Source: Candidatus Paceibacter sp. (lineage in GTDB: Bacteria; Patescibacteriota; Minisyncoccia; UBA6257; GWB1-50-10). From it: a DNA stretch of 6,405 nt. The stretch lies in contig DYGP01000041.1 in the NCBI GenBank assembly GCA_020724685.1, positions 1-6,405 of the forward strand, read 5' to 3'. The position numbers and the translations under genes were made by a program. Under the pieces are notes generated by a model. The model was not told the DNA's origin. It searched no databases and saw only the letters and a list, made by a program, of their open reading frames with translations. Positions 1 to 5,871 of this stretch are shown piece by piece. Numbering within the stretch: position 1 is the first letter of the stretch; each line of letters starts with the position of its first letter.

Positions 1-1
1 C

Positions 2-262
2 GTGAAAACTTTCGATTATCTCGAGAAATACGTTCTTCCAAGCGTCACCTATACCGGGGCGAAAGTTTCGATGAACGGAACGTCAATTGTCCTTTCCGGG
101 GAAGCGAATACCATGCAGGACCTCATCGAACAACTTTCTGTTTTTGACACCGCCCCCGAATTCGAGGGAAAGGCGATCATCGACCAACTGTCGTTCAACG
201 GGGAAAGAGTCGGGTTCGGTGTAACCCTCCAAATAAAGCCCGAAAGCTTGAAAAGGCTATAG
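2..262 (+). CDS. pilN: PilN-like type IV pilus assembly protein, C-terminal part (5' end outside window)
   Basis: This is the last 86 codons of an open frame that reaches the left edge and ends at TAG 260-262. The first in-frame codon is GTG at 2, but it has no ribosome-binding context, so the gene very probably starts upstream. The visible part is soluble, with no membrane segment. It holds a short LEKYVLPSVTYTG segment followed by an alternating beta/alpha pattern with a predicted helix around residues 38-48. That layout suits the ferredoxin-like periplasmic domain at the end of PilN. In the family, PilN is a bitopic inner-membrane protein that pairs with PilO and binds PilM through its cytoplasmic N-terminus; that N-terminus is outside this window. 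The PilN call rests mainly on position immediately before a clear PilO-like gene, three bases away, plus the resemblance of this tail to CPR PilN-like proteins. A stand-alone hypothetical protein is less likely. Confidence 0.62.
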   Translation: MKTFDYLEKYVLPSVTYTGAKVSMNGTSIVLSGEANTMQDLIEQLSVFDTAPEFEGKAIIDQLSFNGERVGFGVTLQIKPESLKRL

Positions 263-265
263 GGG

Positions 266-880
266 TTGAGAACCGGCAAACGGAGAAACAAACAGCCAAT
301 AAACGAATCAATGAAGGCCTCAACGAAAAGAATATTAAGCATCGCGTTTTCCGGGGTTTTTCTCGTTGCCACGCTTGTGGTGTACGGGAACTTTATCCGT
401 CCCGCGCTTGATATGATCGTTCTGAAGCGGGGAGAGACAGCCTCGAAGGAGGCGGTCTTCGCGAATCAAACGAACGCCGTTCTTGAGGTTCAGAACATCA
501 TAGCTCAGATACAGAGCGCGGAAGATTTCAGCCAGAAGGTTGCGTTCGCGGTCCCGCGGGGCACGAACGTGACGGAGGCGTTGTATCAAATCCATTCGAT
601 AAACCAGATAACCCAGACGGACCTCCTCAAGTTTTCGGTGGAATCGGATCCGTACATTTCTGCGGGAGGAGATCAGACGATTGTGAAACGTCTCGGGACG
701 CTCAAAATAACGATGTCGGTGCGGGGCGAATATGAAAGCCTCAAGACGTTTCTTGAATCGCTCGAGACGAACATCAGGGTGATGAATGTCACGGATGCCG
801 CGATTTATACCGCGGATCAGCCGGTGCAATCGGGGATTTACACGCTTGATCTCAAAGTCGAAACATACTTCCAGGAATAA
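266..880 (+). CDS. pilO: PilO-like type IV pilus inner-membrane alignment protein
   Basis: This is a 204-residue bitopic membrane protein. It has a basic N-terminus, one membrane segment at about residues 23-43, a helical, probably coiled-coil stretch at about 45-85, and a periplasmic alpha/beta domain at about 87-204. The end of that domain is typical of PilO: a beta strand, then GEYESLKTFLESLE (154-167), a turn, and a final strand ending in ETYFQE. PilO pairs with PilN and helps connect the cytoplasmic motor to the envelope. The start is uncertain. TTG at 266 lies in the same frame as the PilN stop, three bases downstream of it, which suits translational coupling, but the AGGGG before it touches the start codon. 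ATG at 311 (residue 16) would give 189 residues and keep the whole membrane segment. Neither start has a well-spaced Shine-Dalgarno site. Confidence 0.78.
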   Translation: MRTGKRRNKQPINESMKASTKRILSIAFSGVFLVATLVVYGNFIRPALDMIVLKRGETASKEAVFANQTNAVLEVQNIIAQIQSAEDFSQKVAFAVPRGTNVTEALYQIHSINQITQTDLLKFSVESDPYISAGGDQTIVKRLGTLKITMSVRGEYESLKTFLESLETNIRVMNVTDAAIYTADQPVQSGIYTLDLKVETYFQE

Positions 881-889
881 TCACACACT

Positions 890-1192
890 ATGGCAATCGT
901 TATCGAAGAAGAACGGAAACCGGTCAATTGGTTCGCGCTCGCGATCATCGCGATCGTGCTTCTTGTGGTTTTTTTCGGAAGCTATTTTCTCTTCTTCAAG
1001 AAACCGGAGCTTATCGAAGTCGTCGTGCCGACCGAATTGAAGGAGGTTTCCCGCATATCCCAGCTTTCGTTCGATCCTGAGGGCATTATGTCGTCTCCGG
1101 CGTTCCAGTCCTTCAGAAAATATACGGATGCCGTTCCGCGCACGCAGACTCCCGGGAGAGACAATCCTTTTGCTTTCCCTCAGTCGCAGTGA
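890..1192 (+). CDS. small PilP-like single-pass membrane protein with C-terminal GRDNPF motif
   Basis: This 100-residue protein has an acidic/basic cytoplasmic N-terminus (1-13), a strongly hydrophobic segment at about 15-36, and a roughly 64-residue extracytoplasmic tail. The tail ends in GRDNPFAF (89-96) and then four more residues. PilP lipoproteins of Proteobacteria carry an R-D-P-F-x-P-type motif in the region that contacts PilN/PilO. The similar G-R-x-N-P-F here, together with the position directly after pilO, suggests a reduced PilP equivalent, but this is inference. It has no lipobox cysteine, unlike proteobacterial PilP, and no room for the folded beta-sandwich domain. The ATG at 890 is nine bases after the PilO stop. 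AGGA at 873-876 is 13 bases upstream, too far to be a convincing ribosome site. Small proteins of this shape occur in CPR pilus loci, usually annotated as hypothetical. Confidence 0.7.
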   Translation: MAIVIEEERKPVNWFALAIIAIVLLVVFFGSYFLFFKKPELIEVVVPTELKEVSRISQLSFDPEGIMSSPAFQSFRKYTDAVPRTQTPGRDNPFAFPQSQ

Positions 1193-1197
1193 GATAG

Positions 1198-1211
1198 GCG
1201 CGTTTTCGCGC
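1198..1211 (+). other. GC hairpin in the pilP-like/pilB spacer
   Basis: A perfect 5-bp inverted repeat, GCGCG and CGCGC around a TTTT loop, begins six bases after the stop of the PilP-like gene. No T run follows it, so it is not a terminator by itself. It could protect the 3' end of the upstream message or belong to the leader of pilB together with the second hairpin at 1226-1238. It is short enough to be chance. Confidence 0.35.
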
Positions 1212-1225
1212 GCGAGAACAGGTTC

Positions 1226-1245
1226 CGGTATCTTGCCGTTTTTTT
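1226..1245 (+). terminator. weak intrinsic-terminator-like or attenuator element before pilB
   Basis: CGGTA (1226-1230) can pair with TGCCG (1234-1238) in RNA as a 5-bp stem with one G-U pair and a 3-nt UCU loop. It is followed at once by seven T (1239-1245). This is the layout of an intrinsic terminator, but the stem is short and weak. It ends six bases before the pilB ATG, an unusual place for a terminator within an operon. Partial termination here would lower pilB and downstream expression relative to pilNOP. It also means that no Shine-Dalgarno sequence precedes pilB. Confidence 0.33.
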
Positions 1246-1251
1246 CCGTCT

Positions 1252-2706
1252 ATGACGCAAAAGCAATTATTCGATGAGTTGGTAAAAAAAGAAGTGGTCG
1301 ATGGAGCGACCGCGGAAAAGATACTCCGCGAAGCGGATCTTTCCGGCATGCGTGCGGAGGAGCTTTTGTATACGAGAACGAACGCGGATCAGGTGGCGGT
1401 CGCGAAAGTGAAGAGCGCTCTTATCGGGGCTCCGTACAAGAAAATAGACGCCGCATCGATTCCCGAGGATCTTCTCAAGCTTATCCCGAAAGACACGTCG
1501 CAGAACTATCGGGTTGTCCCCGTCGAACGGAAAGACGGCATGCTCATTGTCGGAATGCTTTATCCGGACGACATGAGGGCGCAGGAAGCGCTCCGCTTCA
1601 TTGCGAAACGAGAGCACGTGAGCCTTGGGGTGTATCTCATCACTCCCGCCGATCTCACCGAGGTGTGGCGAAAATACCTTCCGTACAAGGATGAGATAGA
1701 GTCCGCGGTAAGGGAAATGAACCTGAAGCAGGAAGAGGATGATCGTCTCACCGGGCTTGAGGAGGGAGCCCGCACGCCGGATGACGCCCCGATCATAAAG
1801 ATCGTCGCCTCGACGCTCCGCCACGCCGTTGAAAGCAACGCGTCGGACATCCATATCGAACCGCAGAGAAATTATCTGAGGATACGGTTCCGGGTTGACG
1901 GAGAGCTCCGTGAAGTCTCGTCTCTCCCTGCGGTGCTTTCCCAGCCGGTCATCTCCCGCGTGAAAGTCCTTGCGAAAATGCGTCTCGACGAGACGCGCGT
2001 CCCGCAGGACAGCAGATTCAGGACGCTCATCTCGGGACGGGAAATAGATTTCCGTATCGCGACGTTCCCGACCCCTTCCGGAGAAAAAGTGGCGATCCGC
2101 GTGCTTGACGCCGCGCAGGGACTCAAGGATCTGAAAGACATAGGACTCACCGAGAGAAACTACCGGATCATCGACGAAGCGCTCCATGCGCCGTTCGGGA
2201 TGATACTGATATCCGGTCCGACGGGATCCGGAAAAAGCACTACGCTCTACGCGATGATGCAGAAACTGAATTCCGATTCGATCAACGTCGTGACATTGGA
2301 AGATCCGGTGGAATATTTTATGGCGGGAGTGAACCAATCCCAGGTCAAGCCGGAGATCGGATATTCCTTCGCCTCGGGACTCAGGCAGATCCTCAGGCAG
2401 GATCCGGACGTCATCATGGTCGGTGAAATCCGCGATTCCGAAACCGCGTCGCTCGCGGTGAACGCGGCGCTTACCGGACACGTCATGCTCTCGACGATAC
2501 ACACGAACAATTCGGTCGGAGTCATTCCGCGGTTTATCGACCTCGGCGTTCCCTCCTTCCTCCTTTCTTCCGCGGTCAATGTCATGATCGCCCAGCGTCT
2601 CGTCGGAAGATTGTGCCAGAAGTGCAAAGTCGGCGAAACCTCGGAAGGAGAGGTGAAAGAGGCCATCGTCAAGGCGATCCGAGGAGATGAAAAAACGCGT
2701 CGTTGA
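1252..2706 (+). CDS. pilB: PilB/GspE-type pilus extension ATPase, N-terminal 484 residues (frame broken at 3' end)
   Basis: This is the motor ATPase that powers pilus polymerisation at the cytoplasmic face. An N-terminal T2SSE_N-like domain covers about residues 1-150. The second domain includes ASDIHIEP and RIRFRVDGELREV. The ATPase core has Walker A GPTGSGKS (322-329), Asp box LEDPVEY (349-355), Walker B DPDVIMVGE (384-392) and His box TGHVMLSTIHTN (408-419). CQKC at 455-458 is the first half of the four-cysteine metal site of the PilB/GspE family. The frame then ends at TGA 2704-2706, about 90 residues short of the usual 560-580. The missing C-terminus, including the second CxxC, continues in the next frame at 2687-2986. 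The ATG at 1252 has no Shine-Dalgarno but gives a complete N-terminal domain. The product as read would keep all nucleotide-binding motifs but lose half the metal site and the C-terminal domain. Confidence 0.92.
   Translation: MTQKQLFDELVKKEVVDGATAEKILREADLSGMRAEELLYTRTNADQVAVAKVKSALIGAPYKKIDAASIPEDLLKLIPKDTSQNYRVVPVERKDGMLIVGMLYPDDMRAQEALRFIAKREHVSLGVYLITPADLTEVWRKYLPYKDEIESAVREMNLKQEEDDRLTGLEEGARTPDDAPIIKIVASTLRHAVESNASDIHIEPQRNYLRIRFRVDGELREVSSLPAVLSQPVISRVKVLAKMRLDETRVPQDSRFRTLISGREIDFRIATFPTPSGEKVAIRVLDAAQGLKDLKDIGLTERNYRIIDEALHAPFGMILISGPTGSGKSTTLYAMMQKLNSDSINVVTLEDPVEYFMAGVNQSQVKPEIGYSFASGLRQILRQDPDVIMVGEIRDSETASLAVNAALTGHVMLSTIHTNNSVGVIPRFIDLGVPSFLLSSAVNVMIAQRLVGRLCQKCKVGETSEGEVKEAIVKAIRGDEKTRR
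2388..2423 (+). repeat. 36-bp perfect direct repeat, copy 1 (Walker B region of pilB)
   Basis: This stretch is identical base for base to 3613-3648 in pilT. Both copies encode ILRQDPDVIMVG, the Walker B region shared by the two paralogous ATPases. The flanking bases differ between the genes at once on both sides. The amino-acid identity is expected from homology; the identity of every synonymous position is more than homology requires. Confidence 0.85.
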
Positions 2707-2986
2707 AAAATTCGGGAACGGTCCGTATAAGGTGTTCCACGCCGGAGGCGATCCGGAGTGTCCGGTATGTAAAGGGAAGGGGACAAAGGGACGCGTCGCG
2801 ATTCTCGAGGTGTTCCAGATGACCCGCGAACTCACGAAAATCATCGGAAAACAGTTCACGGAAAGCGATTTGTGGGGAGAGGCGAAGCGCCAGGAGATGG
2901 TTACGCTCCGTCAGGACGGAATCCTGAAAGCGCTTGACGGAACCGTTTCCATCGAAGAAATTCTTCGGGAGACGGAAGAGGAATGA
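2687..2986 (+). CDS. pilB: PilB C-terminal fragment in the +1 frame
   Basis: This frame encodes the expected remainder of PilB. CPVCKGKGTKGR (fragment residues 25-36) carries the second CxxC of the metal site and the usual glycine-rich turn. It is followed by VAILEVFQMTRELTKII and the helical end common to GspE/PilB proteins. Joined to the upstream frame by removing one A from 2690-2695, it completes a 577-residue protein with CxxC pairs at 455/458 and 503/506. The ATG at 2687 is simply the first start codon in this frame. GAGGAG at 2681-2686 touches it with no spacing, so it is a poor start for a separate protein. On its own the fragment has no ATPase motif and no known role. It is best read as the broken-off end of pilB, unless expression joins the frames. 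Confidence 0.88.
   Translation: MKKRVVEKFGNGPYKVFHAGGDPECPVCKGKGTKGRVAILEVFQMTRELTKIIGKQFTESDLWGEAKRQEMVTLRQDGILKALDGTVSIEEILRETEEE
2690..2695 (+). other. frameshift site: A6 run inside pilB
   Basis: The run of six A follows GATG and is the likeliest place of the frame break. With five A the codons read GAT GAA AAA CGC GTC GTT, giving D-E-K-R-V-V and continuing smoothly into the second frame. With six A the upstream frame reads D-E-K-T-R-R and stops. An SD-like GAGGAG lies directly upstream at 2681-2686. A one-base indel by sequencing or assembly, a real mutation, or polymerase slippage on the A run would all look like this. The frame change needed is +1 (or -2), not the -1 of classical A-AAA-AAG sites. 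Confidence 0.8.
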
Positions 2987-3016
2987 CGCCGGGGATATTG
3001 CCGGAAAATATGCTAC

Positions 3017-3022
3017 TATAAT
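3017..3022 (+). promoter_or_regulatory. possible -10 box upstream of pilT
   Basis: A consensus TATAAT lies in the 39-base pilB-pilT gap, three bases before the pilT ATG. No good -35 hexamer is visible at 16-18 bases; TTGCCG at 2998-3003 is only 13 bases upstream. A normal start point would fall inside the pilT start codon region, so this box would drive pilT only with an unusually short discriminator and a leaderless message. It may be chance. Confidence 0.3.
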
Positions 3023-3025
3023 CGT

Positions 3026-4096
3026 ATGGATTACAAGCAAAAACTGAACGAATTTCTTCTCGCGACCGCGAAACAGAACGCATCCGACCTGCATATCGCC
3101 GTCGGACGCAGGCCGACGATACGCGTCGACAGCGTGCTCATTCCGCTCGCGAAAGAATCCATCCTCACGAAAGAAGACGCGGAAGGATTGATCGCCGCGA
3201 TGCTCACCGAAGATCAGATGAAGACGCTCCTTACAAGACGTCAAATCGATTTTTCATACAACTTCGAGGACAAGGCGAGGTTCAGGGTGAATGTTTATTT
3301 TCAGAGGGAATTCGTCGCGGCCGCGCTCCGTCTCATTCCCGCCCAGATCCGGACGATGGAGGAACTCAGCATTCCTCCGATTCTGCACGACTTTGCGAGA
3401 CTGAAGCAGGGATTCGTTCTCGTGGTGGGACCCGCAGGACACGGAAAATCGACGACGCTCGCCGCGGTGCTTGATGAGATAAATCACACGCGGAACGACC
3501 ACCTGATTACGGTCGAGGATCCGATCGAATACATATTCTCGCAGGACCGCTCCATCATCTCTCAGCGCGAAGTGGGGAGCGACACGCTCTCTTTCCAGGA
3601 CGCGCTCCGCGCGATCCTCAGGCAGGATCCGGACGTCATCATGGTCGGGGAGATGCGTGATCCGGAAACGATTGCGACCGCGATGACGGCGGCGGAGACC
3701 GGACACCTCGTGTTTTCGACGCTTCACACGAATTCCGCTTCCCAGACGATCGATCGCATCATCGACAGTTTTCCCCCGAACCAGCAGGGACAGGTCATCT
3801 CTCAGCTCGCTTCGACGCTTGTCGCGACCGTGTCGCAGAGGCTCGTCCCGCGCGTGGGAGGAGGACGCGTTCCCGCGGCGGAGATTATGCTCGTGAATCC
3901 CGCGATCAGGAATCTCATCCGCGAACGGAAGATATATCAGATAGACCTCGTGATAGAAACGAGCGTTCAGGAGGGCATGATGTCGCTGAACCGATCTCTT
4001 GTGAACCTGATCAAGCGGAAAGAGATATCGGTCGAGCAGGCGGAGGCGTTTTCACTCAATCCGTCGGAACTCCGCATATTGCTTGAGAGATCATAA
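3026..4096 (+). CDS. pilT: PilT pilus retraction ATPase
   Basis: PilT is a hexameric cytoplasmic ATPase that disassembles the pilus and so drives twitching motility, surface pulling and, in many bacteria, DNA uptake. The 356 residues match the usual family length. An N-terminal PAS-like domain with ASDLHIAVGRRP (19-30) precedes the ATPase core. Walker A is GPAGHGKS (135-142), the Asp box VEDPIEY (163-169), Walker B DPDVIMVGE (201-209), and the His box runs TGHLVFSTLHTN (225-236). AIRNLIRE at 293-300 is the PilT signature needed for retraction in studied members, and it separates this protein from PilB. Walker A has Ala and His where PilT usually has Thr and Ser; the catalytic Lys141 and Ser142 are present. 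The ATG at 3026 has no Shine-Dalgarno site. The stop is six bases before pilC, so the two are probably co-transcribed. Confidence 0.96.
   Translation: MDYKQKLNEFLLATAKQNASDLHIAVGRRPTIRVDSVLIPLAKESILTKEDAEGLIAAMLTEDQMKTLLTRRQIDFSYNFEDKARFRVNVYFQREFVAAALRLIPAQIRTMEELSIPPILHDFARLKQGFVLVVGPAGHGKSTTLAAVLDEINHTRNDHLITVEDPIEYIFSQDRSIISQREVGSDTLSFQDALRAILRQDPDVIMVGEMRDPETIATAMTAAETGHLVFSTLHTNSASQTIDRIIDSFPPNQQGQVISQLASTLVATVSQRLVPRVGGGRVPAAEIMLVNPAIRNLIRERKIYQIDLVIETSVQEGMMSLNRSLVNLIKRKEISVEQAEAFSLNPSELRILLERS
3613..3648 (+). repeat. 36-bp perfect direct repeat, copy 2 (Walker B region of pilT)
   Basis: This is the second copy of the repeat at 2388-2423, in the matching position of pilT. The copies are 1225 bases apart in direct orientation. 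Recombination between them would fuse the start of pilB to the end of pilT. Confidence 0.85.
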
Positions 4097-4102
4097 TAGA
4101 CA

Positions 4103-5308
4103 ATGACGTTCGAATACAAAGCAAGAACGAAAGAGGGAGAGCTCCAAGTCGGGAATGTCGACGCGTCGAGCAAAGAAACGGCGCTGAATATCCTCCTCGG
4201 GCACGGGCTTTTTGTGCTCAACATAGACGAAAAAAAAGAGAACGCATGGTACGAACGCATTCTCGGCTTCATGAAGCGCGTGAAGACCTCGGACCTCATG
4301 GTTTTTACGAGGCAGTTTGCGACACTTCTCGCTTCGCAAGTTTCCATATCGGACAGCTTGGCGAATCTTTTCAAACAAACCACGAATCCGATCCTCAAGG
4401 AGACGATTTACGAGATATCGAACGATATCGACGCCGGCTTTTCCCTTTCGCAGGGATTTGAAAAACATCCGGAAATATTTTCAGAGTTCTATATCAACAT
4501 GATCCGTTCGGCGGAGGTTACCGGCCGTCTTTCTGAGGTGATGGACTTCCTTGCCGACTATCTCGAAAGGCAGTCGCTTCTCAAATCGAAGGTCCAGAAC
4601 GCGCTTGCATATCCCGCGTTCGTGGTCGTACTTTTTTTCGTCGTCGTTGTCATTATGGTGACTTTCGTGTTTCCCCAAATCATGCCGATATTCGAGGAAT
4701 CAAACGTTGCGGTCCCGTTTTACACGACTGCGATTCTCAAGACGGGAATATTCCTCGGCGAATGGTGGTGGGCGGTGCTCGCCGCGTTCGCGCTTTTCAT
4801 CATCCTCCTTATAGACTATTTCCAATCGAAAGAAGGGCGCATTGTGTTTGACGAGGTAAGCCTGCGCGCTCCCGTCATCGGAAGACTTTTCCAGAAAATG
4901 TACATTGCGCGATTCGCCGAATCGACGCGGGTGCTCATCCGCGGGGGGCTCACCATCCCGCAGGCGATAGAGATATCCTCCCGGACGGTCGGGAACAAGG
5001 TGTATGAAGGGCTTCTCCAGGGAGCGTCCGAACAGATCCGAAAAGGAAAACTGCTTTCGAAGATACTTGAGGAGATCCCCGAATTCCCCCCTCTCGTTTC
5101 TCAGCTCGTTTCCATCGGAGAGCAGACGGGACGCCTCGAGGATCTTCTGAAAAAGGTGAACGATTTTTACACGCGGGAAGTCGAGGACATGGTGAACAAC
5201 CTTGTGACGCTCATCCAGCCGATTCTCATGGTCGCCATCGGCGGCATGATCGCTTTCCTCTTCGCCGCGATTCTCATGCCCCTCTACAGCCTCACCCAGT
5301 CGTTCTGA
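4103..5308 (+). CDS. pilC: PilC/GspF-type inner-membrane platform protein
   Basis: PilC is the polytopic membrane platform onto which PilB and PilT dock, and it passes their motion to the pilin pool. The 401 residues fit the family length. The N-terminal MTFEYKARTKEGE is the usual opening. Two T2SSF repeats follow, at about 68-191 and 271-392. The first holds FTRQFATLL (68-76) and SAEVTGRLSEVMDFL (136-150). The second holds VLIRGGLTIPQAI (277-289) and IGEQTGRLEDLL (338-349). Membrane segments are at about 171-194, 220-238 and 370-394, the normal three-span layout. The gene starts six bases after pilT with only a weak, distant GAGAGA before it, so translation is likely coupled to pilT. No missing or altered part was seen. 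Confidence 0.96.
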   Translation: MTFEYKARTKEGELQVGNVDASSKETALNILLGHGLFVLNIDEKKENAWYERILGFMKRVKTSDLMVFTRQFATLLASQVSISDSLANLFKQTTNPILKETIYEISNDIDAGFSLSQGFEKHPEIFSEFYINMIRSAEVTGRLSEVMDFLADYLERQSLLKSKVQNALAYPAFVVVLFFVVVVIMVTFVFPQIMPIFEESNVAVPFYTTAILKTGIFLGEWWWAVLAAFALFIILLIDYFQSKEGRIVFDEVSLRAPVIGRLFQKMYIARFAESTRVLIRGGLTIPQAIEISSRTVGNKVYEGLLQGASEQIRKGKLLSKILEEIPEFPPLVSQLVSIGEQTGRLEDLLKKVNDFYTREVEDMVNNLVTLIQPILMVAIGGMIAFLFAAILMPLYSLTQSF

Positions 5309-5319
5309 CGGGGTGTCTG

Positions 5320-5328
5320 TGGTATAAT
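5320..5328 (+). promoter_or_regulatory. extended -10 promoter for the prepilin gene
   Basis: TGGTATAAT is a perfect TG-n-TATAAT extended -10 element, 11 bases after the pilC stop. The -35 region at 16-18 bases is weak, which extended -10 promoters tolerate. Transcription would begin near 5335, giving a leader of about 20 bases that includes the ribosome site at 5346-5349. This would let the pilin be made at a higher level than the assembly proteins. Confidence 0.6.
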
Positions 5329-5345
5329 GAAACCAATATCGTAAC

Positions 5346-5349
5346 AAGG
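5346..5349 (+). promoter_or_regulatory. Shine-Dalgarno site of the prepilin gene
   Basis: AAGG lies seven bases before ATG 5357. It is the best-placed ribosome site in the window and supports 5357 over the in-frame ATG at 5378 as the start. Most other genes here lack one. Confidence 0.5.
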
Positions 5350-5356
5350 TCGAATA

Positions 5357-5791
5357 ATGAATGTTTTTTTGAATCACATGAAGTCAAGAAGCGGATTTAC
5401 ATTAATTGAAATGCTCGTGGTGGTCGCCATCATCGGCATTTTGTCAGCTGCGGTTTTGGTCGCGTTGGGACCCTCGAGAGACAAAGCGAGAGACGCGAGA
5501 ATCACGAGCGCGATCCAGCAGGCGCGCGCAATCGCGGAAACGCTTTACAACCCGGCGTCCGCGACTCCGTATGCCGATTTCACGAGCGGACAGACGTCGG
5601 TTGCGAAACTCGTCACGGAGATCTCCGACCAGGGAGGAAGCTTCAGCTACTCCGTTACGGGAACGCAATACAGGATATCTTCCCAGCTCCTTACGAAGAC
5701 GGGTGCGGGAGGAACGCAATACTATTGCGTTGACAGCGCGGGCACCGCGAAAATAACAACAAGCGCTCCGAGCGGGTCACTCTGTCCGTAA
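5357..5791 (+). CDS. type IV prepilin (class a type), probable major pilin or pseudopilin
   Basis: This is the pilus subunit precursor, 144 residues. The leader is MNVFLNHMKSRSG, and PilD would cut after Gly13, before Phe14 in G/FTLIEMLVVVAIIGIL. The conserved Glu at mature position 5 is Glu18. Residues 14-37 form the hydrophobic membrane and assembly helix, with the helix continuing as a charged stretch (SRDKARDARITSAIQQARAI) and then a short globular domain. Cys124 and Cys143 near the end could form the C-terminal disulfide loop of many pilins. The mature form would be 131 residues, small but normal for CPR-type pilins. The start at 5357 is chosen for its ribosome site; ATG 5378 would leave a six-residue leader that PilD could also cut. 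Its own promoter and terminator suggest high expression, hence a major pilin, but a minor pilin cannot be excluded. Confidence 0.93.
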   Translation: MNVFLNHMKSRSGFTLIEMLVVVAIIGILSAAVLVALGPSRDKARDARITSAIQQARAIAETLYNPASATPYADFTSGQTSVAKLVTEISDQGGSFSYSVTGTQYRISSQLLTKTGAGGTQYYCVDSAGTAKITTSAPSGSLCP

Positions 5792-5814
5792 TCGGCGCAT
5801 TTCATTTCTTCAGG

Positions 5815-5853
5815 AACCCCGCCCCAAGTCCATGGACCGGCGGGGTTTTGTTT
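5815..5853 (+). terminator. strong intrinsic terminator after the prepilin gene
   Basis: AACCCCGCC (5815-5823) and GGCGGGGTT (5839-5847) form a perfect 9-bp GC-rich stem. The loop (5824-5838) contains the smaller palindrome GTCCATGGAC. The right arm runs into a T-rich tract, TTTTGTTT (5846-5853). It sits 24 bases after the pilin stop and would end the pilin transcript before pilD. Confidence 0.87.
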
Positions 5854-5862
5854 CGGTATAAT
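5833..5862 (+). promoter_or_regulatory. possible pilD promoter overlapping the terminator
   Basis: TATAAT at 5857-5862 has a -35-like TGGACC (5833-5838, four of six consensus bases) 18 bases upstream. The -35 lies in the loop and the spacer in the right arm of the pilin terminator. A start point seven or so bases after the -10 falls at about 5869-5872, at the pilD ATG, so the message would be leaderless or nearly so. This agrees with the absence of a Shine-Dalgarno site. GGTATAATG is shared with the pilin promoter. Confidence 0.45.
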
Positions 5863-5871
5863 GGTTCATAT

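Noticed and set aside
786..1040. 84-codon + strand frame across the pilO/PilP-like junction
   Set aside because: It overlaps both real genes in another frame and gives an Arg/Ser-rich sequence without a domain.
1190..1254. Possible readthrough or recoding of TGA at the end of the PilP-like gene, since the frame stays open to TGA at 1253
   Set aside because: The protein ends at a family-typical place just after the NPF motif, and the extension would run through hairpin sequence. Reading TGA as Gly would also not mend pilB, where that frame soon meets TAA.
2698..2710. prfB-like +1 recoding at CGT TGA in pilB
   Set aside because: A slip from CGU to GUU would enter the right frame, but the SD-like GAGGAG is 14 bases upstream rather than about three, and CGU-UGA is not a known slippery pair. 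An indel or slippage in the A6 run is simpler.
1267..2859. Long open frame on the minus strand (530 codons) opposite pilB
   Set aside because: It is antisense to strongly conserved PilB motifs and its translation is rich in Arg and His with no recognisable domain. It follows from the codon usage of the + strand gene, as do the other long minus-strand frames opposite pilO, pilT, pilC and pilD.
1252..5308. Type II secretion system instead of a type IV pilus
   Set aside because: PilB and PilC resemble GspE and GspF, but a PilT with the AIRNLIRE signature and PilN/PilO-type proteins point to a retractable pilus. No secretin or GspC/L/M genes are present.
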